In this document: positions 37,097 to 50,121 of the stretch, in pieces
Layout of the letters: each line of letters starts with the position of its first letter
Numbering within the stretch: position 1 is the first letter of the stretch
Source: Antedon mediterranea
Lineage: Eukaryota; Echinodermata; Crinoidea; Comatulida; Antedonidae
Direction of reading: 5' to 3'
Assembly (NCBI RefSeq): GCF_964355755.1
Contig: NC_092672.1
Location: 24,426,501 to 24,490,500 of the forward strand
Length of the DNA: 64,000 bases
The notes under the pieces: model-generated
What the model saw: the letters and a program-made list of their open reading frames with translations, nothing else
Told to the model about the DNA's origin: nothing
The model's database searches: none
Translations under genes and position numbers: made by a program

Positions 37097-38695
37097 CTAG
37101 ACATGTAACTCGTCACTTTGACGAGTTAGTTATCCGCACGACAAACGCCATGTGCACGTCATACGTTGGAATATTCCACACAGAAAAAGATTATGGCATT
37201 ATGACCTGAACTGATGAATATGATATGTTGTTAGTGCTGAATTCTGTCAATTTTTTGTCTTATAGTATATAGTACAAACAGTATAATCTGTATATATATT
37301 ATATACAGTGTAGAATAGGTGAAATTACGGGACCCGCCATTTATTTCAATTTTTAACATGGAGACGGTATCAAAATGAAACAGTAACACTAAGGTTGCAA
37401 TTTCGGAAGGAAATTATCTCGGCAACAACATATTAATGTGTAGAAGAAATTTAAATACGTAAAATATTGGTGCACGCTCTTTTAAATGTAATGAATTATG
37501 ACGCAAAAGATGAAAATACGACTTTTCTTACTTAACTGGACATATGATGACGTCACAACATCCGAATGGCAAAATTTTTACATGATTTTGTATCTACAAT
37601 CCAATAGCTTCCAGAAAACGTTTTAATCGTGATTATCACATTTTATTCTTACGAGCTATAACAGATTAAAATTTTCTGTAAAGATGAAATTAATGCCACA
37701 TGTAATTTAAATTTTTAGGCATGATGACGTCATAATAATTAAAATATTTTTAACTCATGCGAAAGATAGTTGATTGACCTAGACAATATCAAAATCGGGG
37801 TGAAAATGAAAAATGGATAAGTGGAGATGCGCTCTATTAAATGTGATGAGCTATGACGAAAGATACAAAAATCCTCAATTTTATATTCGCGTGGCCATAC
37901 GATGACGTTAAAATGTCCGGTTAGCCATATTAATACATGATCCGATATCTATAACTCATCTACTTCAAGAATATGTCATCCACAAAAAATTGACCGTCCA
38001 GTTTAGAAATTACGACTGTTTAAAAAAAGGCATAATTTTGACAAATTTTTGTACTTTTTCATAAAAAACGTGCGCAAATTGTCCAATTCGACGTGCTCGT
38101 ATGACGTAACTTTAAGTCGAAAGTGTTTAAAAGTTGGTAAAATTACTATAAAAGGCTGGAAAAACATAAATCACTCGAAAAAAATATGTTTTTAATGCTA
38201 CGTGCGCACCGCACACGTAAAAATGTGCGCACGCGTGGGAATTTTTTACATGCTTAAAATGACATGAAACGCGTAGAAAGTTGATTAGAAATTAATTTTG
38301 CGCATTTTGAAATTTTAAATGCGCGTGCACGCGTAACTTTTTGTAAAACATGCCATTTTTAGTGCACTAACAGTTTGCCCTTCATATGACTTAAATTTTC
38401 ATAAAGGGTAAAAAAAAAATTACTCTTGGTTTTTAAGCTATGATCAATCATTAAAAATCATAAAATCGCGCGCAAGTCACGTTGCGCAACTCTGACGTCA
38501 TTCAAAATAGGAGATGCACAACTTCACGTAAATGCCCACATGTTGTCAAAGTTATAAAATGTTATGTTTACACATTTTAGAGAAACGTGACTCACAAAAA
38601 AATGGGAAAGAAATAAGAAGAATACAGAAAAAAAAAAAAAAAATATTGATCCACTACAATCACAAGGAGTTATCCGCTACTAAGCGGATAACTAA
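37097..38695 (-). mobile_element. array unit 15
   Basis: CTAGACATGT border. The body contains an extra CAGTAACACTAAGG variant near the first module. It is closed by the palindrome at 38668-38693 after an A-run and ATATTGATCCACTACAATCA. Confidence 0.8.
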
Positions 38696-40429
38696 CTAGA
38701 CATGAAACTCGTCACTTTGACGAGTTAGTTATCCGCACGACAAACGTCACGTGCACGTCATACGTTGGAATATTGCACACAGAAAAATTATGGCATTATG
38801 ACCTGAACTGAAGAATATGATATGTTGTTATTGCTGAATTCTGTTATTTTGTGTGATACACAGTATAATCTGTATACATATCACATACAGTGTAGAATAG
38901 GTGAAATTACGGGACCCGCTATTTATTCCAATTTTTAATGTTGACGGTTTCAAAATGAAAAACTAAGGTAGCAATTTCGGAAGGAAATTATCTCAGCAAC
39001 AACATATTAACGTGTTTAAGAAATTTGAATATGTTAAATATTGATGCGCGCTCTTTTAAATGTAATAAACTATGATGCAAAAGATCAAAATACGACTTTT
39101 TTTATTTAACTGGCCATATGATGACGTCACAACATCTAATTGGCAAAATGTTTACATGAATTCGTATCTGCAATCCAATAGCTTCCTCAAAATGTTTTAA
39201 TCATGATTATCACGTTTTATTCTGACGAGCTATAACAGATTGAAATTTACTGTAAAGATGAAAATAAGTGACCCAGGTTATTTACATTTTTAGACATCAT
39301 GACGTCATAAAAATTAAAACATTTTTAACTCATGCGATTGATAGTTGATTGACCTAGAAAATATAAAAATCGGGATAAAAATGAAAAACAGATAAGTGGA
39401 GATGCGCTCTATGAAATGTGATGAGCTATGATGAAAGATACAAAAATCCTATATTTTATATTCGCGTGGCCATACAATGACGTCACAATGTCCGGTTAGC
39501 CATATTAAAGCATGAACCGATATCTACAACTCATCAACTTCCAGAATATGTAATAAAAATAACTTTCACCGTTTAGTTTAGAAACTACGACTGTTTAAAA
39601 AAGGGCATGATTTTGACGAATTTTTGAACTTTTTCATAAAAAACGCGCACAAATTATCCAATTCGGCGTCCTCGTATGACGTAATTTTAAGTCTAAATTG
39701 TTTAAAAGTTGGTAAAATTACTAGAAAAGGCTGAAAAAACATAAATCACGTGGAAAAAGTATGTTTTTAACGCTACGTGGGCACCGCGCGCGTAAAAATT
39801 TGCGCATGCGTGGGAATTTTTGACATGCTCAAAATGACAAGAAACGCGTAGAAAGTTGATTAGAAATTGGTTTTTCGCATTTTAAAATTTTAAACGCGCG
39901 TGCGCGCGTAACTTCTTGTAAAAAATGCCATTTTTTGTGCACAAAAAGTTTGCCCTTGATATGACTTAAATTTTCACAAAGTGTCAAAACAAAATTACAC
40001 TTGGTTTTAAATCTATGATCAATTTAAAAAAATCATAAAATCACGCGTAAGTCACGTTGCGTAACTATGACGTCATTCAAAAATAGGAGGTGCACAACTT
40101 CACGTAAATGCCCATATGTTGACAAAGTTATGAAATGTTATGTTTACCCATTTTAGAGATACGCTCTGCACAAAAAGTGAGGGAGAAAGATCGAAGAATA
40201 ATGCCAAAAAAGACACAGGACAGTTACAAGGAGTTATCCGCTAAATGCGGATAACTAATAAAATTGAAACAGGACGATTACAAGGAGTTATCCGCTACTA
40301 AGCGGATAACTAAAAAGTAACAGGACAGTTACAAGGAGTTATCCGCTCAATGCGGATAACTAATAATACAGAAAAGGAAAAAGATCCCATACAATAACAA
40401 GGAGTTATCCGCCAAGTGCGGATAACTAA
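38696..40429 (-). mobile_element. array unit 16 with four stacked palindromes
   Basis: Normal body followed by palindromes at 40232-40256, 40286-40311, 40337-40361 and 40403-40427. Loop sequences and lead-ins differ (CAGTTACAAGG, CGATTACAAGG, CAATAACAAGG), so these are ends of four different units rather than a tandem copy of one. Confidence 0.8.
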
Positions 40430-41898
40430 CTAGACATGTAACTCGTCACTTTGACGAGTTAGTTATCCGCACGACAAACGCCACGTGCACGTGATACGTT
40501 AGAATATTGCACACGGAAAAAGATTATGGCATTATGACCTGAACTGAAGAATATGATATGTTGTTATTGCTGAATTCTGTTAATTTGTGTCATATAGTAT
40601 ATACAATATAATCTGTATACATATTACATACAGTGTAGAATAGGTGAAATTACGGGACCCCCCTGTTTATTCCTATTTTTAACATGGCAACGGTATCAAA
40701 ATGAAAAACTAAGACAGCGATTTGGGAAGGAAATTATCTCGGCAACAACATATTAATGTGTAGAAGAAATTTAAATACGTAAAATATTGATGCGCGCTCT
40801 TTTAAATGTGATGAATTATGACGCAAAAGATGAAAATACGACTTTTTTTATTTAACTGGTCATATGATGACGTCACAACATCCGATTGGCAAAATGTTTA
40901 CATAAATTCATATCTACAATCCAATAGCTTCCAGAAAACGTTTTAATCATGATTATCACGTTTTATTCTGACGAGCTATAACAGATTGAAATTTACTGTA
41001 AAGACGAAAATAAGTGACCCACGTTATTTACATTTTTAGACATGATGACGTCATAAAAATTAAAATATTTTTAACTCATACGAAAGATAGTTGATTGACC
41101 TAGATAATATAAAAATCGGGGTAAAAATGGAAAACAGATAATTGGAGATGCGCTCTATTAAATGCCATGCGCTATGATGAAAGATACAAAAATCCTATAT
41201 TTTATATTCGCGTGGCCATACGATGACGTCACAATGTCCGGTTAGCCATATTAGTACATGATCCGATATCTACACCTCATCAACTTCAAGAATATGTCAT
41301 CCACAAAAAGTTGACCGTCCAGTTTAGAAATTACGACTGTTTAAAAAAAGGCATAATTTTGACAAATTTTAACAAATTTTTTACCTTTTTCATCAAAAAC
41401 CCACGTAAATTATCCAATTCGACGTGCCCGTATGACGTAATTTTAAGTCTAAATCGTTTAAAAGTTGGTAAAATTACTACAAAAGGCTGGAAAAACATAA
41501 ATCACGTGAAAAAAATTGTTTCCAACGCTACGTGCGCACGGCGCGCGTAAAAAATGCGCACGCGTGGGAATTTTTTACCTGCTCAAAATGACATGAAACG
41601 CGTAGAAAGTGGATTAGAAATTGATTTTTCGCGATTTGAAATTTTAAACGCGCGTGCGCGCGTAACTTCGTGTAAAACATGCCATTTTTTTTACAAAGTC
41701 AGTTAGCGCAAGATATAACTAAAACTTTTGTTAAGTTTCAATTTAAATTGTTATATGGTTTTTGATGTATGTTAAATACGCGAAATTCGTTAAAACGCGC
41801 GTAAGTCATGTTGTGCAATTCTGACGTCTGACGTAAAATGTTAACTTTACACGTTTTAGAGATACGCTCTGCACAAAAATGACAGAAAGAAAGAAGAA
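40430..41898 (-). mobile_element. array unit 17
   Basis: Its first ~300 bp match unit 19, including the rare CACGTGATACGTTAGAATATT. The terminal segment is shortened: TTCTGACGTCTGACGTAAAATG replaces the usual 80-90 bp around GGAGGTGCACAACTTCACG. It runs directly into unit 18. Confidence 0.8.
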
Positions 41899-43614
41899 CT
41901 AGACATGAAACTCGTCACTTTGACGAGTTAGTTATCCGCACGACAAACGCCACGTCCACGCCATACGTTGGAATATTGCACACGGAAAAAGATTATGGCA
42001 TTATGACCTGAACTGAAGACTATGATAAGTATGTTGTTATTGCTGAATTCTATTATTTTGATTCATATAATTATAGTATACACAGTGTAATCTGTATACA
42101 TATCACATACAGTGTAGAATAGGGGAAATTACGGGACCCGCTATTTATTGCAATTTTTAACATGTTGATGGTTTTAAAATGAAACGCGAAGGTAGCAATT
42201 TTGGAAGGAAATTATCTCAGCAACAACATATTAACGTGTAGAAGAAATTTGAATACGTGAAATATTAATGCGCGCTCTTTTAAATGCAATGAACTATGAC
42301 GCAAAAGATGAAAATACGACTTTTTTTATTTAACTGGCCATATGATGACGTCACCACATCCGATTGGCAAAATTTTCACATGATTTTGTATCTACAATCC
42401 AATAGCTTCAAGAAAACGTTTTAATCGTGATTATCACATTTTATTCTTACGAGCTATAACAGATTGAAATTTACTGTAAAGATGAAATTAATGCCACACG
42501 TAATTTAAATTTTTAGGCATGATGACGTCATAAAAATTAAAATATTTTCAACTCATGCTAAAGATAGTTGATTGACCTAGACAATATCAAAATCGGGGTG
42601 AAAATGGAAAACGGATAAGTGGAGATGCCCTCTATTAAATGTGAGGAGTTATGACGAAAGATACAAAAATCCTAAATTTCATATTCACGTGGCCATACGA
42701 TGACGTCACAATGTCCGGTTAGCCATATTAATGTATGATCTGATATCTACAACTCATCAACTTCCAGAATATGTAATAAAACTAATTTTTACCGTTTGGT
42801 TTAGAAACTACGATTGTTTAAAAAAAGGCTTAATTTTTACGAATTTTTGAAGTTTTTCATCAAAAAAGCGCGCAAATTATCATATTCTACGTGCTCGTAT
42901 GACGTAATTTGAAGTCGAAATTATTTAAAAGTTGGTAAAATTACTAGAAAAGGCTGGAAAAACATAAATCACTCGGAAAAAATGACGTTTTTAACGCTAC
43001 GTGTGCACCACGCGCGTAAAAATTTGCGCACGTGTGGGAATTTTTGACATGCTCAAAATGACATGAAACGCGTATAAAGTTGATTAATTTTTCGCATTGC
43101 AAAATTTTAAACTCGCGTGCGCGCGTAACTTCGTGTAAAACATGCCATTTTTAGTGCACAAACAGTTAGCGCACGATATAAATTAGACTTTTGCTAAGTT
43201 TCAATTTAAATTGTTATATGGTTTTCGATCTATGTTAAATACGCGAAATTCATAAAAACGCGCGTAAGTCATGTTGCGCAACTCTGACGTCATTCAATTA
43301 TAGGAAAGCACAACTTCACGTGATTGCCCATATGTTGACAAAGTTATAAAATGTTAACTTTACACGTTTTAGAGATACGCTCTGCACAAAAATGACAGAA
43401 AGAAAGAAGAATAATACAGAAAAAAAAAAAAAAAAGATGATGAAACAGGACAGTTACAACGAGTTATCCGCCATAGTGCGGATAACTAATAATACAGAAA
43501 AAAAAAAAAGATGATGAAACAGGACAGTTACAAGGAGTTATCCGCCATAGTGCGGATAACTAATAATACAGAAAAAAAAAAAAAAAGATGATGAAACTGA
43601 GTGCGGATAACTAA
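41899..43614 (-). mobile_element. array unit 18 with a ladder of end remnants
   Basis: Opening ~450 bp match unit 20 (GCCACGTCCACGCCATACG, GAAGACTATGATA). At 43418-43612 the segment AATAATACAG-(A)n-GATGATGAAAC recurs three times, twice with a full palindrome (43462-43487, 43536-43561) and once truncated to GTGCGGATAACT. Each repeat restarts exactly at AATAATACAG, which marks the insertion point. Confidence 0.85.
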
Positions 43615-45120
43615 CTAGACATGTAACTCGTCACTTTGACGAGTTAGTTATCCGCACGACAAACGCCACGTGCACGTGATACGTTAGAATATTGCACACG
43701 GAAAAAGATTATGGCATTATGACCTGAACTGAAGAATATGATATGTTGTTATTGCTGAATTCTGTTATTTTGTGTCATATAGTATATAACAATATAATCT
43801 GTATACATATTACATACAGTGTAGAATAGGTGAAATTACGGGACCCCCCGTTTATTCCTATTTTTAACATGGCGACGGTATCAAAATGAAAAACTAAGAC
43901 AGCAATTTGGGAAGGAAATTATCTCAGTAACAACATATTAAAGTGCAGAAGAAATTTGAATACGTGAAATATTGATGCACGCTCTTTTAAATGTAATGAA
44001 TTATGACGCAAAAGATGAAAATACGACTTTTCTTATTTAACTGGCCATATGATGACGTCACAACATTCGATTGGCAAAATGTTTACATGATTTCGTATCT
44101 ACAATCCAATAGCTTCCATAAAACATTTTAATCGTGATTATCCCATTTTGTTCTTACGAGCGATAACAGATTAAAATTTACTGTAAAGATGAAATTAATG
44201 ACCCAAGTAATTAACATTTTTAGGCATGATGACGTTACAAATATTAAAATATTTTTAACTCATGCAAAAGGTAGTTGATTGACCTAGACAATATTAAAAT
44301 CTCGGAGAAAATGGAACACGGATAAGCGTGATGCGCTCCATTGAATGTGATGAGCAATAACGAAAGAGACAAAAATCCTATATTTTATATTCGTGTGGCC
44401 ATACGATGACGTCAAAATGTCCTGTTAGCCATATTAATGTATGATTTGATATCTACAACTCATCAACTTCCAGAATATGTAATAAAAATAACTTTCACCG
44501 TTTAGTTTAGAAACTACGACTGTTTAAAAAAAGGCATAATTTTGACGATTTGTTTAGCTTTTTGGTCAAAAACGCGCGTAAATTTTCCAATTCGACGTGC
44601 TCGTATGACGTAATTTAAAGTCACAAATGGTTTTAAAATGGTAAAATTACTCTAGAAGGCTGGAAAAACATAATTCATGAGAAAAAAAGATGTTTTTCAC
44701 GGTACGTGGCCACCGCGCGCGTAAAAAAATGCGTGCACGTGGGAATTTTTGACATGCGCGAAATGTCATGAGTCGTGTAAAAAGTTGATTAAAAATTAAT
44801 TTTACGCATTTTGAAACTTTAAATGCGCGTGCGTGCGTAACTTTTTGTAAAACATGTCATTTTTAATCAATAAAAAGTTTGCACTTGATATGACTTAAAT
44901 TTTCACAAAGTGTCAAAACTAAATTATGCTTGGTTTTTAGTCTATGAGCAATCATAAAAAATCATAAAATCGCGCGTAAGTCACGTTGCGCAACTCTGAC
45001 GTCATTCAAAAATAGAAAAGCACAACTTCAGGTGAATACCCATATGTTGACAAAGTTATGAAATGTTAACTTTACACGTTTTTGAGATATGCTCTGCACA
45101 AAAATGACAGAAAGAAAGAA
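43615..45120 (-). mobile_element. array unit 19 (mosaic)
   Basis: The first ~300 bp are like unit 17, then about 950 bp like unit 14, then a terminal segment like unit 18 (AAAGCACAACTTCA.GTGA). Abrupt switches of closest relative inside one unit point to recombination or conversion between array members. Confidence 0.8.
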
Positions 45121-46976
45121 CTAGACATGAAACTCGTCACTTTGACGAGTTAGTTATCCGCACGACAAACGCCACGTCCACGCCATACGTTGGAATATTG
45201 CACACGGAAAAAGATTATGGCATTATGACCTGAACTGAAGACTATGATATGTTGTTATTGCTGAATTCTATTATTTTGATTCATATATAGTATACACAGT
45301 GTAATCTGTATACATATCACATACAGTGTAGAATAGGGGAAATTACGGGACCCGCTATTTATTGCAATTTTTAACATGTTGATGGTTTTAAAATGAAACG
45401 CGAAGGTAGCAATTTTGGAAGGAAATTATCTCAGCAACAACATATTAACGTGTTGAAGAAATTTGAATACGTGAAATATTAATGCGCGCTCTTTTAAATG
45501 TAATGAACTATGACGCAAAAGATGAAAATACGACTTTTTTTATTTAACTGGCCATATGATGACGTCACCACATCCGATTGCCAAAATGTTTACATGATTT
45601 AGTATCTACAATCCAATAGCTTTCAGAAAACATTTTAATCGTGATTATCCGATTTTATTCTTACGAGCGATAACAGATTAAAATTTCCTGGAAAGATGAA
45701 ATTAATGACCCACGTAATTAAAATGTTTACGCATGATAACGTTACAAAAATTAAAATATTTTTAACTCATGCGAAAGGTAGTTGATTGACCTAGACAATA
45801 TTAAAATCTCGGAGAAAATGGAATACGGATAAGCGTGATGTGCTCCATTGAATGTGATGAGCAATAACGAAAGAGACAAAAATCCTATATTTTATATTCG
45901 CGTGGCCATACGATGACGTCACAATGTCCTGTTAGCCATATTAATGTATGATTTGATATCTACAACTCATCAACTTCCAGAATATGTAATAAAAATAACT
46001 TTCACCGTTTAGTTTAGAAACTACGACTGTTTAAAAAAAGGCATAATTTTGATGATTTTTTTAGCTTTTTGATCAAATACGCGCGCAAATTATCCAATTC
46101 GATGTGCTCGTATGACGTCATTTTAACTCGAAATTGTTTAAAAGTTGGTAAAATTACTAGAAAAGGCTGGAAAAACACAAATCACGCGAAAAAAGTATGT
46201 TTTTAACGCTACTTGCGCCCCTCGCGCGTAAAAATTTGCGCACGTGTGGGAATTTTTTACACGCTCAAAATGACAAGAAACGCGTAGAAAGTTGATTAGA
46301 AATTAATTTTTCGCATTTTAAAATTTTAAATGCGCGTGCGCGCGTAACTTTGTGTGAAACATGCCATTTTTAATCCACAGAAAGTTGACTCTTGATATGA
46401 ATTAAATTTTCACCAAGTCTCAATACAAAATGACTTTCGGTTTTTAATCTATGATCAATCATTTAAATTCATAAAATTGCGCGCAAGTCACGTTGCGCAA
46501 CTCTGACGTTTTTCAAAAATAGGAGGTGCACAACTTCATGTAAATATCTATATGTTGACAAAGTTATGATATGTTCTGTTTACACATTTTAGAGAAACAG
46601 GGCTCACAAAAAAAGGAAGAAAGACAGAAGAATAATACAGAAAAAGAAAAAAAAAAAGATCCCATACAATAACAAGGAGTTATCCGCACACTGCCATGTG
46701 CGGATAACTAATAAAATTGAAACAGGACGATTACAAGGAGTTATCCGCTACTAAGCGGATAACTAATAACATAGAAAAAAAAAAAAAAAAAAAAAAGATC
46801 CTGACAATAACAAGAGGTTATCCGCCAAGTGCGGATAACCAAAAAAAAAAGTAACAGGACAGTTACAAGGAGTTATCCGCTGAATGCGGATAACTAATAA
46901 GAAGATGATGTTGATGATGATGATGATTTCGTACAATCACAAGAGGTTATCCTGCAACTTCGTTGCGGATAACCAA
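45121..46976 (-). mobile_element. array unit 20 with five stacked palindromes
   Basis: Opens like unit 18. After the body come palindromes at 46678-46709 (with an unusual longer loop ACACTGCCATGT), 46739-46764, 46816-46840 (GGTTATCC type), 46871-46895 and 46945-46974. The last, after a (GAT)n tract, is the far end of unit 2. This is the deepest closing cluster of the array. Confidence 0.8.
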
Positions 46977-48556
46977 CTAGGAACTTAAACTCGTCACTTG
47001 AGGACGAGTTTGGTTATCCGCCAGCAACAAAGCGTATCTTGCGTATTCAAGTACTTCCAAGTTATGACTTTTTCAAAAAAAGTAGGCTATTCAAAATTAA
47101 AACTGCCCTCTCAGTGTAATAACCAACTAAACCCTTTTAATTAATTGTTTTCCCGTGACGGGACTCAAACCCGGTACCTCTGATACCAAAGTCGGTTGCA
47201 TTACACATCGAGCCATATGACCACCTGCTGACGAAAATCCGAAGAAAGAGTCCTCGTTCATTCGGTATGTCGTGAACCCCCTCGATGCAAGTTGATTATT
47301 ACATATCAAACTTAAATCATAAATTTTACTATGATGAAATCTTCAAAAATTTTAAACGCTGATATTTTATGAAAGTACATACTTTCAAGTTTTATATATT
47401 AACATGTAAAGAAAAAAGATAAATGTTATGTTTATTGTTTTGCTCTTTGAATAAGTTTATGTTTGTTTGATGATAAATATTTCAAAAATTATATTTAATA
47501 TGCAAATAATGTAGCCATCAAACACGTTTTAGCATTCAACACTATAATAAATCAGACCTATGATTCATACACTGCAAGAAATTAAAATTAAAAATGGGGG
47601 TAACCTTGCATTCTGATGAACTGTTTCATTTTTAAAAGTAGACATATTTTGGAACATTTTCACAATTTGTTGACGTTTTCGTGCGCAACCTGTCATGATT
47701 AACGTGCTCGTAGAACGCCATTTCAAGTTGAAAAGTGAATAAAATAACGTAAAATTGTTAACCGAAGATTTAAAAACACAAATCGTGTAAAAGAAATGCT
47801 CATACCTGTTCCCTGCGCCGTGCGCGCGTAAAAATGTGCGCACCAGTGGCAATTTTTTAAACGCTTAAAATAACCTGAATCGTGCTCTAATTTAATCAGA
47901 AATTGATTTGAAGCATTTTAAAATTTCAAACGCCATTTACGCGCGCACTTTCTAATGTTACAAATTGCGATAGCGTTAAAAAAGTTAACTATTGATGTGA
48001 AGCAAACGTGGCTGAAAATGACGTTAAAAAATATTCATTTGTTTCAAAGTTATAACCAATTTAAGATTTTCAGAAAATCACGCGTAACTTACGCTACGCG
48101 GCTCTGACATCGTCAAAAAGCTTGGCTGGACAACTTCAGTAAAATGTCTATATGTTGAACAAGTTACAAAATGTTATGTTAACGGGTTACAGAGAAACAG
48201 CGTGCACAAATTAGGAGCATTTTAAAATTTCAAACGCAGTTTACGCGCAGATTTTCTAGTGTTCAAAAATTTGCTGAAGAGCGAAAAAGTTAGCCATTGA
48301 TGTGAAGAAAACGTGGCTGAAAATTTCGTTAAAAAATATTTATCGGTTTCGAAGTTATGACCGATTTAAGATTTTCAGAAAATCGCGCGTAACTTACGCT
48401 ACGCGGATCTGACATTGTCAAAAAGCTTCGCAGTACATCTTCAGTTAATTGTCTATATGTTGACCAAGTTACAAAATGTTATGTTAACACGTTCAAGAGA
48501 AAACGCGTAGTAACACTACAATAACAAATGCTTATCCGCTTGAGGCGGATAACCAA
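46977..48556 (-). mobile_element. array unit 21 (diverged)
   Basis: Border CTAGGAACTTAAACTCGTC; the loop is expanded (ACTTGAG before GACGAG) but the stem is kept. Subterminal TTTGGTTATCCGCC, closed by CTTATCCGCTTGAGGCGGATAA (48530-48554, middle bases given in two parts: CTTATCCGC and GCGGATAACC). The body differs from the main family and hosts a tRNA-like promoter near 47150-47225. Two copies of its terminal segment are present (about 47900-48200 and 48210-48510). Confidence 0.75.
47148..47226 (-). mobile_element. tRNA-like SINE head
   Basis: On the minus strand an A-box-like ATGGCTCGATGTGTAATGC is followed about 35 bases later by a canonical B box, GGGTTTGAGTCCCG, whose T-arm can pair. Acceptor-stem arms do not pair and no CCA or terminator is visible, so this is not a working tRNA gene. 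It is best read as the head of a tRNA-derived SINE or a degraded tRNA pseudogene. The 60-aa frame on the same strand is incidental. Confidence 0.6.
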
Positions 48557-50121
48557 CTAGACATGTAACTCGTCACTTTGACGAGTTTGGTTATCCGCCG
48601 CGCAAGTGGTGCAACATTAACATTAAGGGGATAGGTTGAGGACAAAAGGAAGTGTTCACGTTGGCATTATGACCTGAACTGAAGAATATGATATGTTGTT
48701 ATTGCTGAATTTTATTATTTAAATTCATATATAGTATATACACAGTATAATCTGTATCCATATCACATACAGTGTAGAATAGGTGAAATTACGGGACCCG
48801 CTATTTATTGCAATTTTTAACATGTTGACAGTTTTAAAATGAAACGCGAAGGTAGCAATTCCGAAAGGAAATTATCTCAGCTACAACGTATTAGCGTGTA
48901 GAAGGAATTTGAATACGTGAAATATTGATGCGCGCTCTTTTAAATGTAATGAATTATGACGCAAAAGATGAAAATACGACCTTTTTTATTTAACTGGCCA
49001 TATGATGACGTCACAACATCCGATTGGCAACATTTTTACATAATTTCGTATCTAAAATCCAATAGCTTCCAGAAAAAATTTTAATCGTGATTATCACATT
49101 TTATTCTTACGAGCTATAACAGATTCAAATGTACTGTAAAGATGAAATTAATGCCACACGTGATTTAAATTTTTAGGCATGATGACGTCAAAAAAATTAA
49201 AATATTTTTAACTCATGCGAAAGATACTTGATTGACCTAGACAAAATCAAAATTGGGGTGAAAATGGAAAACGGATAAGTGGAGATGCGCTCTATTCAAT
49301 GTGATGAGCTATGACGAAAGATACAAAAATCCTAAATTTTATATTCGCATGGCCATACAATGACGTCACAATGTCCGGTTAGCCATATTAATACCTGATC
49401 CGATATCTTCAACTCATCTACTTCCAGAATATGCCATCCACAAAAAGTTGACCGTCTAGTTTAGAAATTACGACTGTTTAAAAAAAGGCATATTTTAAAC
49501 GAATTTTTTAACCTTTTCATAAAAAACGCGCGCAAATTGTCCAATTCGACGTGCTCGTATGACGTATCTTTAAGTCGAAATTGTTTAAAATTTGGTAAAA
49601 TTACTTAAAAGGCTGGAAAAATATAAATCACACGAAAAAAGTACGTTTTCAATACTACGTGCGCACCGCACACGTAAAAATGTGCGCACGCGTGGGAATT
49701 TTTGACATGCTTAAAACGACATGAAACGCGTAGAAAGTTGATTATAAATTAATTTTGCGCATTTTGAAATTTTAAATGCGCGTGCGCGCGTAACTTTGTG
49801 TAAAAAACACGCAATTTTTTTTCAACAGAAAGTTAGCGCATGATATAAATTAAACTTTTGCAAAGTTTTAAGTTGAAATGTTATTTGGTTGTCGAGCTAT
49901 GTTAAATACGACAAAATCGTTAAATCGCGCGTAAGTCACGTTGCGCAATTGTAAACGTCATGAAAAGCTTCGCTTGACGACGTTACGTAAATGTCAATAT
50001 GTTAAGATAGTTACCGAAATGTTATGTTTGCGAGTTTTAGAGAAAAGCGTTACACAAAAATCATACAGAATGATTTCGTACAATCACATGAGGTTATCCT
50101 GCAACTTCGTTGCGGATAACC
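48557..50121 (-). mobile_element. array unit 22 (twin of unit 2)
   Basis: Nearly identical to unit 2 over the whole body, but with an intact hairpin (AACTCGTC) where unit 2 has AACTCTTC. It is closed by GGTTATCC..GGATAACC (50092-50121). Unlike unit 2 it was not used as a landing site: CATACAGAA passes directly to TGATTTCGTACAATCAC, giving the uninterrupted reference for that junction. Confidence 0.85.

Noticed and set aside
47127-47309. Intact tRNA gene on the minus strand
   Set aside because: The A and B boxes are present but the acceptor arms do not pair, so it is a SINE head or pseudogene.
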